This document shows positions 11,254 to 22,291 of a stretch of 64,000 bases of DNA, piece after piece. The stretch lies in contig JASAND010008477.1 in the NCBI GenBank assembly GCA_030248195.1, positions 1 to 64,000 of the forward strand, written 5' to 3'. The position numbers and the translations under genes were made by a program. Numbering within the stretch: position 1 is the first letter of the stretch; every line of letters begins with the position of its first letter. Under the pieces are notes generated by a model. It was given only the letters and a program-made list of their open reading frames with translations. It had not been told where the DNA came from and made no database searches. This DNA comes from Trissonchulus latispiculum. Taxonomy: Eukaryota > Nematoda > Enoplea > Enoplida > Ironidae.

Positions 11254-11716
11254 TGTCACACTGCTCTGACCCCTCCGGTGCGACCTGGGGGTGACCTGGA
11301 GTTGGCGGGAAAAAAACCCACGGCGGGAAAAAAAACCCACTTTTCAAAATTAAATTTTTTTTCTAACCATTGACCGGAAAGGTCAAACCAATACATACAT
11401 TTGTTTAATAGAGCCTATAGATTAAATTGGTATAGGTTTTACCTGGGTTCGTACTGTTATGGGTGGTCCAGGGGGTCTAAATCGGACACTGTGCCATTTC
11501 AAGCCAAAATTTTAATTTTGACCAAAAATGCTTATTTTTACCTTAAAATGGGTCTAGTTTGGCTCTAAATACAAGAAAAACACGTTTTCTACACGATAGC
11601 ATGCTTAAACTGCCGAAAATAAACAATTTTAAAAAATTTCCAAAATTTGCCTATGTTTATGTGTTAATGAGAATAGGAAAATATCAAAACGTGGACACCC
11701 AGAAATCTAACCAACC

Positions 11717-12455
11717 TTAATCACGCGACCGGTTTCGGAACCGACGTGGTCCCTTCATCAGGCGACTCCTGGCTATCACTCGCTGCAAACGTTCCTGAGG
11801 GGCTATTGGATTCCGTATTCGAATGGGAGGGCAGGCTAAAAGTTCGGGGGACAGGGGGGCACGTTGGACACTTCCGGGAGGAAGGGGGACCTGGGAAGGC
11901 CGGGGGGCGCTCCTGTGTTCAGTAGAATGGATGCTAACAATGTCAGACTCGGAAGGTGGGGACTTGTTGAAACGAAGGATATGTTCCCAATTTAAATTGA
12001 GAGGATAGTCCGTACAAAGTTGGCTAATCCACCGTTTTTCTTTCTTCTTTCTGATGTTTTCATCTGTTGCACCGTCGATCACAGACACCAATAAATCAGT
12101 TAAATCGTGACAATGATCTCTGAAATCACAAGAGAGCGGTTTGTTAGCATCCATTCTACGAATGTCATATCTTGTGTCCGTTAAATCGCAAGGACAGGGA
12201 GTTTCCTGTTTCCCCAACGTACTGGGAGCTGCATCCTTTTATTTCCGCCAGATATATAATTCCCGCACTCCTGCAGTCAAAATTGCCCTTGACTCTGTAC
12301 TCTAGGCCAGTCACAGAGCTTCTGATACTTGAGCCATGTTTGATGTTAGGGCAGAGGGCGCAATTTCGGCGGCCACACTTAAAAGTGCCATGTCGATCGG
12401 ACCCGGGCCGCTCAGTTATTTCCATGGAGCCGGGAGGTGGTAATCTGGCCCTCAC
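11717..12455 (-). pseudogene. PLE GIY-YIG ORF, frameshifted
   Basis: Same reading as the intact copy at 13617-14354: a Cys-rich linker (FKCGRRNCALC), then IIYLAEIKGCSSQYVGET, the GIY-YIG core. A single inserted base after the NGHK/NGHR position splits it into two overlapping frames (12165-12455 and 11717-12217). Confidence 0.8.
11722..11770 (-). ncRNA. Hammerhead ribozyme-like motif in PLE 3' end (copy B)
   Basis: On the minus strand: CTGATGA, then a 6-bp stem GGGACC/GGTTCC (one G-T pair) closed by a short loop, then GAAA, CCGG and the cleavage-type triplet GTC. This is the hammerhead core order. Hammerhead motifs with a tiny stem III are known from PLEs. Stem I is only about 3 bp in the monomer, so activity is uncertain. 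The motif overlaps the last codons of the ORF. Confidence 0.6.
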
Positions 12456-13616
12456 AAAGACATCCCTCAGCTGTGCCTGTGCCTGTGCTGTCCCTTTGCC
12501 TATGTTTATGTGTTAAAGATACAACATTTTCAAATGACCATATGACCTCAATTTTAATACAAAAACTAATATATTTTGTTACAGTTGTACTAAAAACAGC
12601 CCGCTCTTTCATTTGGAATGGTTAGAAATGCTCCTGGCAGCTTGCCAAAAATTTTTTGGGGTGGGTTTTTTCCCCGCATATGGGTTTTTTCCCGCATTGG
12701 GTTTTTTTCCCGCCAGTTTGGGACAATTTTTCTCGCTAACGGCACACCCTACAGAGGTGTTCTATAGCTCATAAGAAAGCTTACGACTAGGCCTAGCTAC
12801 CTGTATAATCAGCATTTCGATATGTCAAACCATTAAAAAGTTCTGGCCAAAAAACCCACTCGCCAATGCGGGAAAAAAACCCACCCCCAGTGTGGGCTTA
12901 CCGGTATGAGCTATCTAGGATTTTAATAGCCTATCTTGAAGAGCATCCAAAATAACCCTGGAGGGTGTATTATGGTAGCTCCCACTGCTTCCCTACAAAT
13001 TTTTTGGGACTTTGAAATTTTTGAAAATTTTGGTCCGACCAAGTGCCGAAATTTGGCAAACTTTGCCGGGCCACCCTGAACTACTGGAAAGACTTAGACC
13101 AAAGCGGATTATATGTACCTGTAGGGCATCGGTTGCGCTTCATGATGATATATGTCACACTGCTCTGACCCCTCCGGTGCGACCTGGGGGTGACCTGGAG
13201 TTGGCGGGAAAAAAAACCCACGGCGGGAAAAAAAACCCACTTTTCAAAATTAAATTTTTTTCTAACCATTGACTGGAAAGGTCAAACCAATACATACATT
13301 TGGTTAATAGAGCCTATAGATGAAATTGGTATAGGTTTTACCTGGGTTCGTACTGTTATGGGTGGTCCAGGGGGTCTAAATCGGACACTGTGCCATTTCA
13401 AGCCAAAATTTTAATTTTGACCAAAAATGCTTATTTTTACCTTAAAATGGGTCTAGTTTGGCTCTAAATACAAGAAAAACACGTTTTATACACGATAGCA
13501 TGCTTAAACTGCCGAAAATAAACAATTTTTAAAAAATTTCCAAAATTTGCCTATGTTTATGTGTTAATGAGAATAGGAAAATATCAAAACGTGGACACCC
13601 AGAAATCTAACCAACC

Positions 13617-14354
13617 TTAATCACGCGACCGGTTTCGGAACCGACGTGGTCCCTTCATCAGGCGACTCCTGGCTATCACTCGCTGCAAACGTTCCTGAGG
13701 GGCTATTGGATTCCGTATTCGAATGGGAGGGCAGGCTAAAAGTTCGGGGGACAGGGGGGCACGTTGGACACTTCCGGGAGGAAGGGGGACCTGGGAAGGC
13801 CGGGGGGCGCTCCTGTGTTCAGTAGAATGGATGCTAACAATGTCAGACTCGGAAGGTGGGGACTTGTTGAAACGAAGGATATGTTCCCAATTTAAATTGA
13901 GAGGATAGTCCGTACAAAGTTGGCTAATCCACCGTTTTTCTTTCTTCTTTCTGATGTTTTCATCTGTTGCACCGTCGATCACAGACACCAATAAATCAGT
14001 TAAATCGTGACAATGATCTCTGAAATCACAAGAGAGCGGTTTGTTAGCATCCATTCTACGAATGTCATATCTGTGTCCGTTAAATCGCAAGGACAGGGAG
14101 TTTCCTGTTTCCCCAACGTACTGGGAGCTGCATCCTTTTATTTCCGCCAGATATATAATTCCCGCACTCCTGCAGTCAAAATTGCCCTTGACTCTGTACT
14201 CTAGGCCAGTCACAGAGCTTCTGATACTTGAGCCATGTTTGATGTTAGGGCAGAGGGCGCAATTTCGGCGGCCACACTTAAAAGTGCCATGTCGATCGGA
14301 CCCGGGCCGCTCAGTTATTTCCATGGAGCCGGGAGGTGGTAATCTGGCCCTCAC
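13617..14354 (-). CDS. GIY-YIG endonuclease domain of a truncated Penelope-like element
   Basis: Intact 245-residue frame. Residues about 1-60 are the typical PLE connector (RARLPPPGS, then a small Cys motif FKCGRRNCALCP). Residues about 72-105 are the GIY-YIG fold (IIYLAEIKGCSSQYVGET, then LRFNGHRYDIRR), with the CxxxxYVGET form seen in PLEs. The remainder is a basic, Pro-rich tail ending RNRSRD. In a full PLE this domain nicks target DNA for reverse transcription. Here the reverse transcriptase is missing, and the frame stays open upstream toward the truncation point, so this is a 3' fragment and not a host gene. The Met used is only the first in frame. Confidence 0.8.
   Translation of the reverse strand: MRARLPPPGSMEITERPGSDRHGTFKCGRRNCALCPNIKHGSSIRSSVTGLEYRVKGNFDCRSAGIIYLAEIKGCSSQYVGETGNSLSLRFNGHRYDIRRMDANKPLSCDFRDHCHDLTDLLVSVIDGATDENIRKKKEKRWISQLCTDYPLNLNWEHILRFNKSPPSESDIVSIHSTEHRSAPRPSQVPLPPGSVQRAPLSPELLACPPIRIRNPIAPQERLQRVIARSRLMKGPRRFRNRSRD
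13622..13670 (-). ncRNA. Hammerhead ribozyme-like motif in PLE 3' end (copy C)
   Basis: Same as the motif at 11722-11770: CTGATGA, stem II GGGACC/GGTTCC, GAAA and GTC in order. Core bases are unchanged between the copies. It overlaps the ORF end (RLMKGPRRFRNRSRD, stop). Confidence 0.6.
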
Positions 14355-14803
14355 AAAGACATCCCTCAGCTGTGCCTGTGCCTGTGCTGTCCCTTTGCCT
14401 ATGTTTATGTGTTAAAGATACAACATTTTCAAATGACCATATGACCTCAATTTTAATACAAAAACTAATATATTTTGATGCAGTTGTACTAAAAACAACC
14501 CGCTCTTTCATTTGGAATGGTTAGAAATGCTCCTGGCAGCTTGCCAAAAATTTTTTGGGGTGGGTTTTTTTTCCCGCATATGGGTTTTTTTTCCCGCATT
14601 GGGTTTTTTTCCCGCCAGTTTGAGACAATTTTTCTCGCTAACGGCACACCCTACAGAGGTGTTCTATAGCTCATAAGAAAGCTTACGACTAGGCCTAGCT
14701 ACCTGTATAATCAGCATTTCGATATGTCAAACCATTAAAAAGTTCTGGCCAAAAATCTGAAAAGTGGGTTTTTTTCCCGCTTGACTATACAACAGATGTA
14801 CAA

Positions 14804-15064
14804 CACTAGCGTAGCCAGAAAAAAATTTCGGAGGGGGGGCAATCCAAAATCGCTCTGAAATTTCTGCCGCCGCAACTAAACAGTTGGTTGAAATTTTCAA
14901 GCAAAATCTGGAGGCTTTGAGATATTTTCGTTGAAAAGTAGCGCCGTAGGGGAAATTTTTCTAAATATTTATTCGCGCTGCTGCTACTCATTAAAAATTT
15001 TTCTTTTGTCTCCAATTTCGGGGGGGGCATGCCCCCTCGCCCCCCCCCCTGGCTACGCGCCTGG
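14804..15064. mobile_element. hAT-type MITE with GCGTAGCCAG ends
   Basis: Ends CACTAGCGTAGCCAG and, inverted, CCAGGCGCGTAGCCAG, each followed by G- or C-runs; this is a widespread hAT MITE form. The flanks ATGTACAA/ATGTATAT match at 6 of 8 bases as a decayed target duplication. Confidence 0.7.
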
Positions 15065-15072
15065 ATGTATAT

Positions 15073-16137
15073 ATATAATATATATAACTGATTGACTATT
15101 CAAACGTCGTCGAAGCTTAACATAAATCACAAGGGGCCCCCCACTTTTCGGAGCCCCCCCCCCGCAGCGGCAAGCCCCCACCCACTTTTTCGCAAAATTA
15201 GACGTTTGAGGTCAAATTTTCAAAAATTTCTCAGTTTATGGACTTATATATAAGCTCATTTTAAGCTTAAAGACAGCGTTTTTTAGCGTTTTGACCTTAA
15301 AAATGCTAATTTTTCGCTAAAGTTTAGCTATATTTATACCTTAGGCTCCCCCCACCCACTTTCAAAACCCTAAAAAATGCCAGCCCTAATTTCGGATGAT
15401 GGTGTTGTCCCAGTGGACCCACCCAGGGCTTTTCTCAAATTCGGACCTGTGCTTTTGTGTGTTTCTAAGAAAACATGTATTTTTCTAAAAATTGATTTTT
15501 CGCATTTTAAATGACTTTTTATTATTCCTAGATGGTTTTTACCGTTCTAACGATGGAAGCACATAGATACTGACGTGTATGGTCGACTTGGAAGAAGTGA
15601 ACGCTATTGAATCGTGTTAAAACGAAGAAAATCTTATTTGTAACGGGGGGTTCCCACTTCCCAGAAGCTGGAAATTTTTTAAAAATCGTTAAAAAGCCAG
15701 TGTAACCAGTTAAACCTTTTAATTTTGTAAACCATATTTTCTTTCGCAAAGGTGCTAGAGATTTATATGCAGCCTAATGTAGCTAATGTGCTAAACTAAT
15801 GTAATTATATACGTACGTAGTGTTATACTAGAGCATTACATTGCAGAAGGAAAAAACACAAGTACAAAGATAGGACGTCAAGGCTTAGAAAAAATTAAGG
15901 AAAAGAAAGGTGCGCAGAAGGCGCCAAATTTTTCAGCAAACAATCTTCCGTAGTTCAAAACTCTTAAAGAAATTAGTAGAATTTTGTCTCTGAAACTCAA
16001 AATTCCGGTGTTTTTAAGTGTGTTTTCTAAAAACACAAAAACCGTGGTCCCACAGCTACCCCCAAATTAGGAGTTAGGACATTCTACTCTCCCCGGGTTA
16101 AAGCACCCTTGGCACGGATTTTTTTGTGTCCAGGAGC
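15073..16137. other. Repeat-rich spacer, no gene seen
   Basis: Contains C-runs (15135-15185, 15345-15360) and A/T-rich text. No terminal repeats could be paired and no coding signal was seen. Confidence 0.35.
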
Positions 16138-16145
16138 GTGTCCAG

Positions 16146-16666
16146 CATAGGTGTACGTGTAAGGTGGGGGGTTGGGGGGGAAGCCGCCCCAGCCATTTTT
16201 CAACCCCCCAGAACTTTTTTTGGGGGGGGGGGGTCGTCGTCCCCCCAGAGGGGGTAGTCGCGCCAAAACTGCCAAAAATTGGGTGTTTTTAGAGTAAATT
16301 TTGCAAAAATTTTCAAAAATATCCAAATTTTTGGCTTAAAGTGTCTATTATTGCGAGGAATACACATTTTTAACTGTATTATGAACTTTCTGACTCATTA
16401 TTGACCTTATCTTGGATTTGGAAACATGTTGGCAATCAAGTTTTCGAGTTTAAAAACCATGTCCAATGTCAAAACCACTTCATAGTTGAATGTCCAATGG
16501 CATTAGAAACGGCTGAAAATGTGATTTTTGGCATAAAAATTGAAAAATTTTTTGGGGGAGGGTTGGGGGGGGGTCCTGGGGGGGGGTTGGGGGGGTCTCC
16601 AGAGGGGGCCCCCACCAAAAAAAGTTGGGGGGGAGCCCCCCACCCCAAATCTCCGTTACACCTATG
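16146..16666. mobile_element. hAT-like poly-G/C element, CATAGGTGT ends
   Basis: Starts CATAGGTGTACG and ends with the inverted CATAGGTGTAACG, flanked by a perfect 8-base duplication GTGTCCAG (16138-16145, 16667-16674). The interior is dominated by G- and C-runs and includes the GGCATTAGAAACGGCTG arm sequence also seen at 7.75 kb. No ORF of note. Confidence 0.78.
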
Positions 16667-17199
16667 GTGTCCAGACACAAATTTTCTTAGCTAGACACTT
16701 TTAGCTAGGCACAAGCTAGACAGTAGACAGCTAAATTTTTCATAGAGAAGTGTCCAGAAAAGATTCCTGAGCAAAATCTTTAAAAAAGCTCTAGCTTTTC
16801 TAGGGGGCCCCTGCCTCCCAGCCCAGACCCCCCGCTCTTATCCTTACATTTTTCCTTTAGGTCTTGGCGACCTATCTTAGCTTGGTTAATCGCTCGTTCC
16901 GCTAGTATCTACCTACGTAAAATATAATTGGGGCCTTAAAATATTTTTAATTTCAAAGAATGCTCAGTAAAAATTCCACGACAGTAACTAAATAGAAAAA
17001 TCTCTCAGCTCTGCCCCCCCAGACCCCCCGAAAAATTTTAGCGTTCCCCCGCCCAAAATTTTTTCTAGCTACGATAGTATTCTGAACAATGGAGAACTAT
17101 ATATATAATGTATTTTAGTTTCTTTTTAGTTTTTTAATTTTAGTTTCTGGACAACTTTTCTTAGCTGGACACAAATAAAATTAGCTGGACACAAGTTTG

Positions 17200-18240
17200 C
17201 ATAGGTGTGTTAGGGGGGGGGGGGGGGGAGGGTGGGGGGGGACCCCTCCCCCCAAATGGAGGGGTCGCCAACCCCCCCCCTAAAAATTTTTTCCTACCCC
17301 TCCCCCCAAATCGATTTTTTCAGACCCCTCCCCCCTAAAAATTTTCAAACCCCTACCTAAATTTTTGAAAATTTTTAGCTAAAAATTCGAAATTTTTCCA
17401 AAAAAATTCAAAAATTAGCGAAAAATTGCTAGAATTCGCTTAATTAAGCTAAAAATCGTTAAAAATAGCTGTAAATTGAGAAAATTTTTCGATTTTTTAA
17501 CGAAAAACCTACTTTTTTCGAAATTTTTCGCCGACCCCCCCTAAAAAATTTTTCTTACCCCTCCCCATAGGTGTACCACCTGTTTGGGTTGGGGGGGGGG
17601 GAGTAGAAGGTCCAAATTTGGCTCGGGGGACCCCACCCAAATCCGAAATTTGGGGGAGGGGGACCCCCCCTAAACTGTACCCAAGTTTTTTTGGCTAAAA
17701 ATGCTCCTTTTTCGATGTACAGTACATAAAACATACTCAAAAGCTTCTGTCAATAGTTTTCGTATGCGAAAATAGGGCTTGAAAATTGACAAATTTGTGC
17801 TAAAATATGCCTAAATTAGCCCAGATTGTGGTTTATAATTGCGTATATTACCTTTTAATTGCTATAAATAACCATCTTTAGCTCTTTATATGTGATTTAT
17901 AGCCATTTTTTCGAATTTTTTTCAAAAATTTTCAGAAATTGCAAAAAAAATTTTCAAAAATTTTGCATTTTTTACCTGGTTTTGACCCAATTTTAGGGGG
18001 GGAGGGGGGTTTGAGCTCGGCTTGGAGGGGGGGAGTAGTTGAGGTCGGGTAGGGGGGGAGGGGGGTCTGGCCTCTCCGTGGGGGGGGGGGTTTCACAGGG
18101 GGCAAACTGTAGCCTGGTTCACCTATGCCCCTCCCCCCAAATCGACTTTTCGCGACCCCCCTCCCCCCTTTTTTCGCCAAACCCCCTACCTACTTTTTTC
18201 TGAACCCCCACCCCCACTTTTTTCGCCAGCCACACCTATG
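17200..18240. mobile_element. Outer CATAGGTGTG element with nested copy
   Basis: The left end CATAGGTGTGTTAGGGG at 17200 and an inverted end (CCACACCTATG) at 18240 frame a G/C-rich interior, interrupted by the element at 17566-18127. No matching target duplication was found, so one end may belong to another copy. Confidence 0.5.
17566..18127. mobile_element. Nested hAT-like CATAGGTGT element
   Basis: Starts CATAGGTGTACCACC and ends TTCACCTATG, flanked by CCCCTCCC on both sides (17558-17565, 18128-18135). The duplication is low complexity, so it is weaker evidence than at 16146. It was inserted into an older relative. Confidence 0.6.
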
Positions 18241-18883
18241 GTCTCAGTCCCGATTTTCAAAAAACCCTGATCCTGGGGGGGGGGGGGGGGCTCCCAACAT
18301 TTTTAAAAATGTGTCCCCCATCGGCACAAGCCCCCAATCATCGATAATCTAACTCTAGTCCCCAAAAGATATTATATGACTTGATCCCTCCTCCCAATCC
18401 AACAGGTGGTACACCTGGTCTGGTAGCAGCACGAGGTGTGGCTGGCCAAAAAGTCTGGGAGGGGGGTTCGGCGGAGGGAGGGGGGTCGCCGAAAATCGCC
18501 CGAAGGCCGAAATCATAGTTTCCTTGGGGGGGGGGGTGGGGTTGGGTGGGGGGGTGGGTATGCCCCCCAAAATTTTCGACCGAGTTCCCCCCCCCCCCCC
18601 AATTTTTTTTGACTTACCCTCACACAACTTTTGTCTACCCCCCCTAACGCCCACAACGATTTTAGGACCCAAAAAGTTAGCTAAATTTGGTCGAAAAATG
18701 GTCATTTTTTGACAAATTTTTCTAAAATTTTGACCTATAATCGCTTTAAAACGGTGCAAACACGCCCAAAACGTTAGGAACAAGCATTACTTTGATGAAA
18801 AAAGGGCTAAATTACAGAAAATTTTGCATTTTTTGGCCATTTTTCTAAATTTCAGAGGTCCAAATTCTAGGGGGGGTTGGGGG

Positions 18884-18893
18884 CATAGATGTG

Positions 18894-18932
<39 letters not shown>

Positions 18933-19110
18933 CCCCCCACCAAAATGACAAATTTTGGCGACCCCCCCCAGATTTTCAGATTTTTGGTACCCCCCCCAGA
19001 TTTTTGGCCAAAAAGTGGTCAAAAATGGCATAAAATCGAAAATTTAGGGGGGGTCCCCCCACCCTCCGTCGGAACCCCCCCCCCAGATTTTTTGCCCAGC
19101 CACACCTATG
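18884..19110. mobile_element. Small hAT-like CATAGRTGT element with G34 core
   Basis: CATAGATGTGTTAGGGG at the left, CCAGCCACACCTATG at the right, with GTTGGGGG duplicated on both sides (18876-18883, 19111-19118). It sits inside another G-rich element (about 18400-19300). Confidence 0.62.
18897..18930 (+). repeat. G34 homopolymer
   Basis: An unbroken run of 34 G followed by a C-run. It is a strong G-quadruplex candidate whose length is likely inexact in the assembly. Confidence 0.9.
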
Positions 19111-19329
19111 GTTGGGGGGGGGGGTTGGGGGGTATCCCCATCACATTTCGGAGGTCAGCCAAGATTTACCCCCCCCCACTCCCCAGACCCAAAGTTCCAG
19201 GGAAACTATGGCCGAAATCCTCAAAATTTGGGCCAAAAATCTGGGGGGAAAGCAAAATCTGGAAATCGGGGGGGGGGGTCGCGGAAATTTGTCGTTTCGG
19301 TAATTTTTGGGCACTGTCAAAATTGAGCT

Positions 19330-20810
19330 AAATCAGTTGCTTGTTAAGGCTTGGAAAAGTGCAGGAATTAAATGAGACAAGAATTAAAAACAATGTATGA
19401 AAATTGAAGACAGAGGAAGACCGACCAGTCCTATCGCATCCAGCCCCTCGTCCTCATCCAAATACAAATTAGTCTAAAGCCAAGCAACACTAAAGCCCAT
19501 ACTATTTCGCATGATAATTAAGTGAACTAACTGCCTTTTACAAGTAACACCCTTTCGTGCATTCATGGAAAACAGTAAGCAACAGGAAATCCGAAAACAA
19601 AAACATAGTCATAGGGATTTGATCCTCCACTTTGGCAGTTCTGTGTTTTTGTACCTAAGCCGTTCAGTTCTGAGTGAGCGGACGATACTTTGCTTTGACA
19701 AAGGATTATAGAAAGTTAAACTCAGCAGTAAGAGCATGAAAACCAAATGCACAGCATCCAAAAATCACCGAAGCACCAAATCTTACCACAATTGAAAACG
19801 TAGCTCTATTATTTCGCAAGGTTAATTATTGACTAATTTCATTGAACCAACTTTAATAAGAAAATTGGTTTAAAAATTTGACATTTCACATATAGAGTAT
19901 AAGTACCAAAAGGGGCCTCTAAAGCTATTGAAGCAAAACAGCAGCTGCTACAAGTCAAAGAGCGAAACGCAGAAATCTTGTAAACCTGTACATCAATCAG
20001 AAATAGCCAGTTTCTGAAAAATCGCTGCCAAATGAAGGTTTCGCATAGCTTTGCATCGCTGTGTTGAAAACGAAACGGCAGGAAAGAAGTTCAATAAAGA
20101 CATAAGCATTTGCAGGAGACGTGTGTGCTTTGCAAAACGATGACAACAAACGTGCGTCTGCGTGCGCATTTTGCCACATATTGCACTAAGCTTTAACGTT
20201 AACCTAAAAGCTCCACCCTCATGTCAATAGGAGCTGGTTTTTAATGAAAGGGGTGGTGACATAATACTATCGAGATATTAGTCATAACAAATACTTATTT
20301 TGTTGAGGCAAAAATGGAACGATTTGGTTCAGACTTCTGGACAATGCGTTCGGTAGAGACAATTCTATTCTCCCTCTTCTTTCGATAAAACCCATTCCTT
20401 GAAATTGAAGAAATTATTAATTAACAAACTTACTAAGCAACTAATAAATAAAAAACTTATTACCTAAATTACAAAATCTTCAGTCAATGTAGCTGAAATT
20501 TTGCATGCATTCGCCACAGATTATTTTTATATGCTTATGCTGTTAGCTTATTTGTGGCAATGTACATACATAATAACATTTAGCATATTGTCACGATTTG
20601 CTTTTCCTGCCAACCATCAAACACGTAGCTGCAATTTCAGCCCTGATCCTGACAAAACCCTATAGAATAGAATTTATTCCTGAATGATCAGTCTTTACTT
20701 TGTAGTTTTGTACTTTGCAGTCAACGTAATGTTTTGCCGTTAATGATTGCCACATATAGAACCGCCTGTAACTTTTGATATAAATTTAGATATAAACGGA
20801 AGAGATATAT
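19330..20810. other. Non-coding spacer
   Basis: A/T-rich unique-looking DNA. No ORF with coding character, RNA gene or paired repeat was seen. Confidence 0.4.
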
Positions 20811-20812
20811 CG

Positions 20813-21661
20813 GCCGGTTGCACCAAATCGGACTAGCTATTCTGAGAATAAGGTTATTCCGGAATAGCTATTCCTATTCTCATTTTATTCCGATATTCCG
20901 TTGCACCAAACAAGAATAGGATTAGCTGAGCTAATACTATTTTAATCTCAGAATAAAATAAGAATAGGTATACCTATTCTTATTTTCGTTTAACCAATCA
21001 AACGGTACCAAACGCCATACTCAACCAATCAGATTATAGTAGGTTTTGTCACGTGCTTCTGAATTTATTCCTATTCTTATTCTGATGTTAGCCATTTTCT
21101 GATTATAAGTTTAAGTTGAGCAAGTAAGGAACTGAGGTTTAAAAATGTACATAGTACTAACAAGGCGCTGGGTATTATGGGTTACAGCTCCACAAATAGT
21201 CAAGAAGTTTGTCAGTTTACCTTGATTGCGCTTAGGAAAATATGGGCTTACGGCGAATTCGATTTGAATCAATAATTAAAATTTTAAAATGCAAATACGA
21301 AGAATTTGCTTTGCCTAGCATGAATAAGCAGACATGAATAAGTCATACGGAAAGACAGTACTTGACGTCGCAAGTTAAGAAAATAAAACAGCTCAAAAAT
21401 TCAGGAAATCTTTTAAAATATGGGCTTAAACCTGCTCTTGAGGAAGAATAGGAATAAAAATAAATAAGGGACTTATTCTCATTTTATTCCTATTTTATTC
21501 CGGAATAAGTTTGGTGCAATGCTCTTAATCTAATCCTATCCTTATTCTTATACTCATTTTATTTTTATTTGGTGCAATGGAATTCTTGCTATTCCGATTT
21601 TATTCCGGAATAAAATAGGAATAAGCCTATTCTAATCTTATTCTTATTTGGTGCAATCGGC
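20813..21661. mobile_element. MITE with TTGCACCAAAT ends (family 1)
   Basis: About 850 bp. The left end GCCGGTTGCACCAAAT and right end GCCGATTGCACCAAAT are inverted. Behind each end the same TTGCACCAAA box is repeated, separated by many ATTCCGGAATA/AGAATAGGA words that pair across the element. The centre includes two CCAATCA boxes and TCACGTG. It is a sister of the element at 24.07 kb. The superfamily is not assigned. Confidence 0.72.
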
Positions 21662-22066
21662 TGATACACATTGTTTTAAAGTGCCCTTTATGCTCTTTCA
21701 CATAGTTCATTCGAATTTATTGTACGACGCTTTAATAAAATTTCGAATTTTTAGCCATAATGGTATTGATTGACCAATCCATTTGGGTAGGTACTCTCCT
21801 CAGCTGCAGAAATTTTGTCAGGACATAGCCCACCAACCAGAATAGGTTCAATTAAGATTTCTTTAAAATTGCACACAGTTTTTAAATTGCATACACATAA
21901 TCTCGAAAATGGAGGCGCCTCCTTAATCACTAAAATGTGTTAACCAGCTTTATTCAAATTCAACAAATATCAAATATCCATCTTTAATTTCAGAACATCA
22001 CGCAATCAGTCCTCGTTGTTGTTAGCTTATTATAATGTTCGTTTTGTATATTTCCTTGACTGCATC

Positions 22067-22291
22067 CTAAATTGGATAGATATTTTCACAGCATTTGTCT
22101 GCATATTTTTCCCAGGAGGACCAGGAATCGTTGACAGAGCAATCCAGCTTGCAGCTGCGAACCCAGCCGCTGTCGTGATCGAAATAAGTGAAATAGCCCG
22201 GCACGGCCATGGCGATAGATCCCAGACAGGTCTCAGTCAGAAGTAAACAGATGCAGAGAAGCAAAGCCACAGTTATGGATGCTCTGTCCAT
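22067..22291 (-). CDS. Candidate small secreted protein, 74 aa
   Basis: The ATG at 22291 has a strong Kozak context (A at -3, G at +4). Residues 1-24 form a textbook signal peptide (MDRASITVALLLCICLLL...CLG). The mature part (about 50 residues) has four Cys (RSC, LDC, KCC) and many aromatics (GYFTYFDHD). I recognise no family. It could be a short secreted peptide or the first exon of a longer gene; no convincing donor was seen before the stop. It lies alone between two TIR elements. Minus-strand reading is open over its whole length, but chance is possible at this size. Confidence 0.35.
   Translation of the reverse strand: MDRASITVALLLCICLLLTETCLGSIAMAVPGYFTYFDHDSGWVRSCKLDCSVNDSWSSWEKYADKCCENIYPI

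Larger units (their letters stand above)
11668..12494 (-). mobile_element. 5'-truncated Penelope-like element, copy in B
   Basis: An 827-bp insertion between two 22-base copies of the target (TTTGCC...GTGTTAA at 11646-11667 and 12495-12516). It holds only the linker and GIY-YIG endonuclease region on the minus strand; the reverse transcriptase part is absent. Compared with the copy at 13568-14393 it has one extra T near 12174, which breaks the frame. Confidence 0.82.
9490..12849. mobile_element. TIR element family X, copy B (carries two insertions)
   Basis: Same element as copy A, in pieces 9490-9818, 11254-11667 and 12495-12849. It is interrupted by a hAT-like insertion with 8-bp target duplication and by a truncated PLE. 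Its right terminus is missing: the sequence runs from GGCCAAAAA straight into the AAACCCACTCGCC of copy C, consistent with a recombination junction at an A-rich microhomology. Confidence 0.8.
13568..14393 (-). mobile_element. 5'-truncated Penelope-like element, copy in C
   Basis: An 826-bp insertion flanked by the same 22-base duplication (13546-13567, 14394-14415). It has the 3' part of a PLE only: linker, GIY-YIG ORF and hammerhead-like 3' end. Confidence 0.82.
12850..14789. mobile_element. TIR element family X, copy C (with PLE)
   Basis: Third copy. Its left tip is lost at the junction with copy B, and its right tip is intact (CCCGCTTGACTATA). It carries the same PLE at the same base as copy B but lacks the hAT-like insertion. 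B and C look almost identical where they can be compared, so the PLE-bearing element was duplicated in tandem recently. Confidence 0.82.

Noticed and set aside
18355..18783. Pro/Gly-rich ORFs in the 16-19 kb block
   Set aside because: Arise from G- and C-runs; several frames on both strands are open at once.
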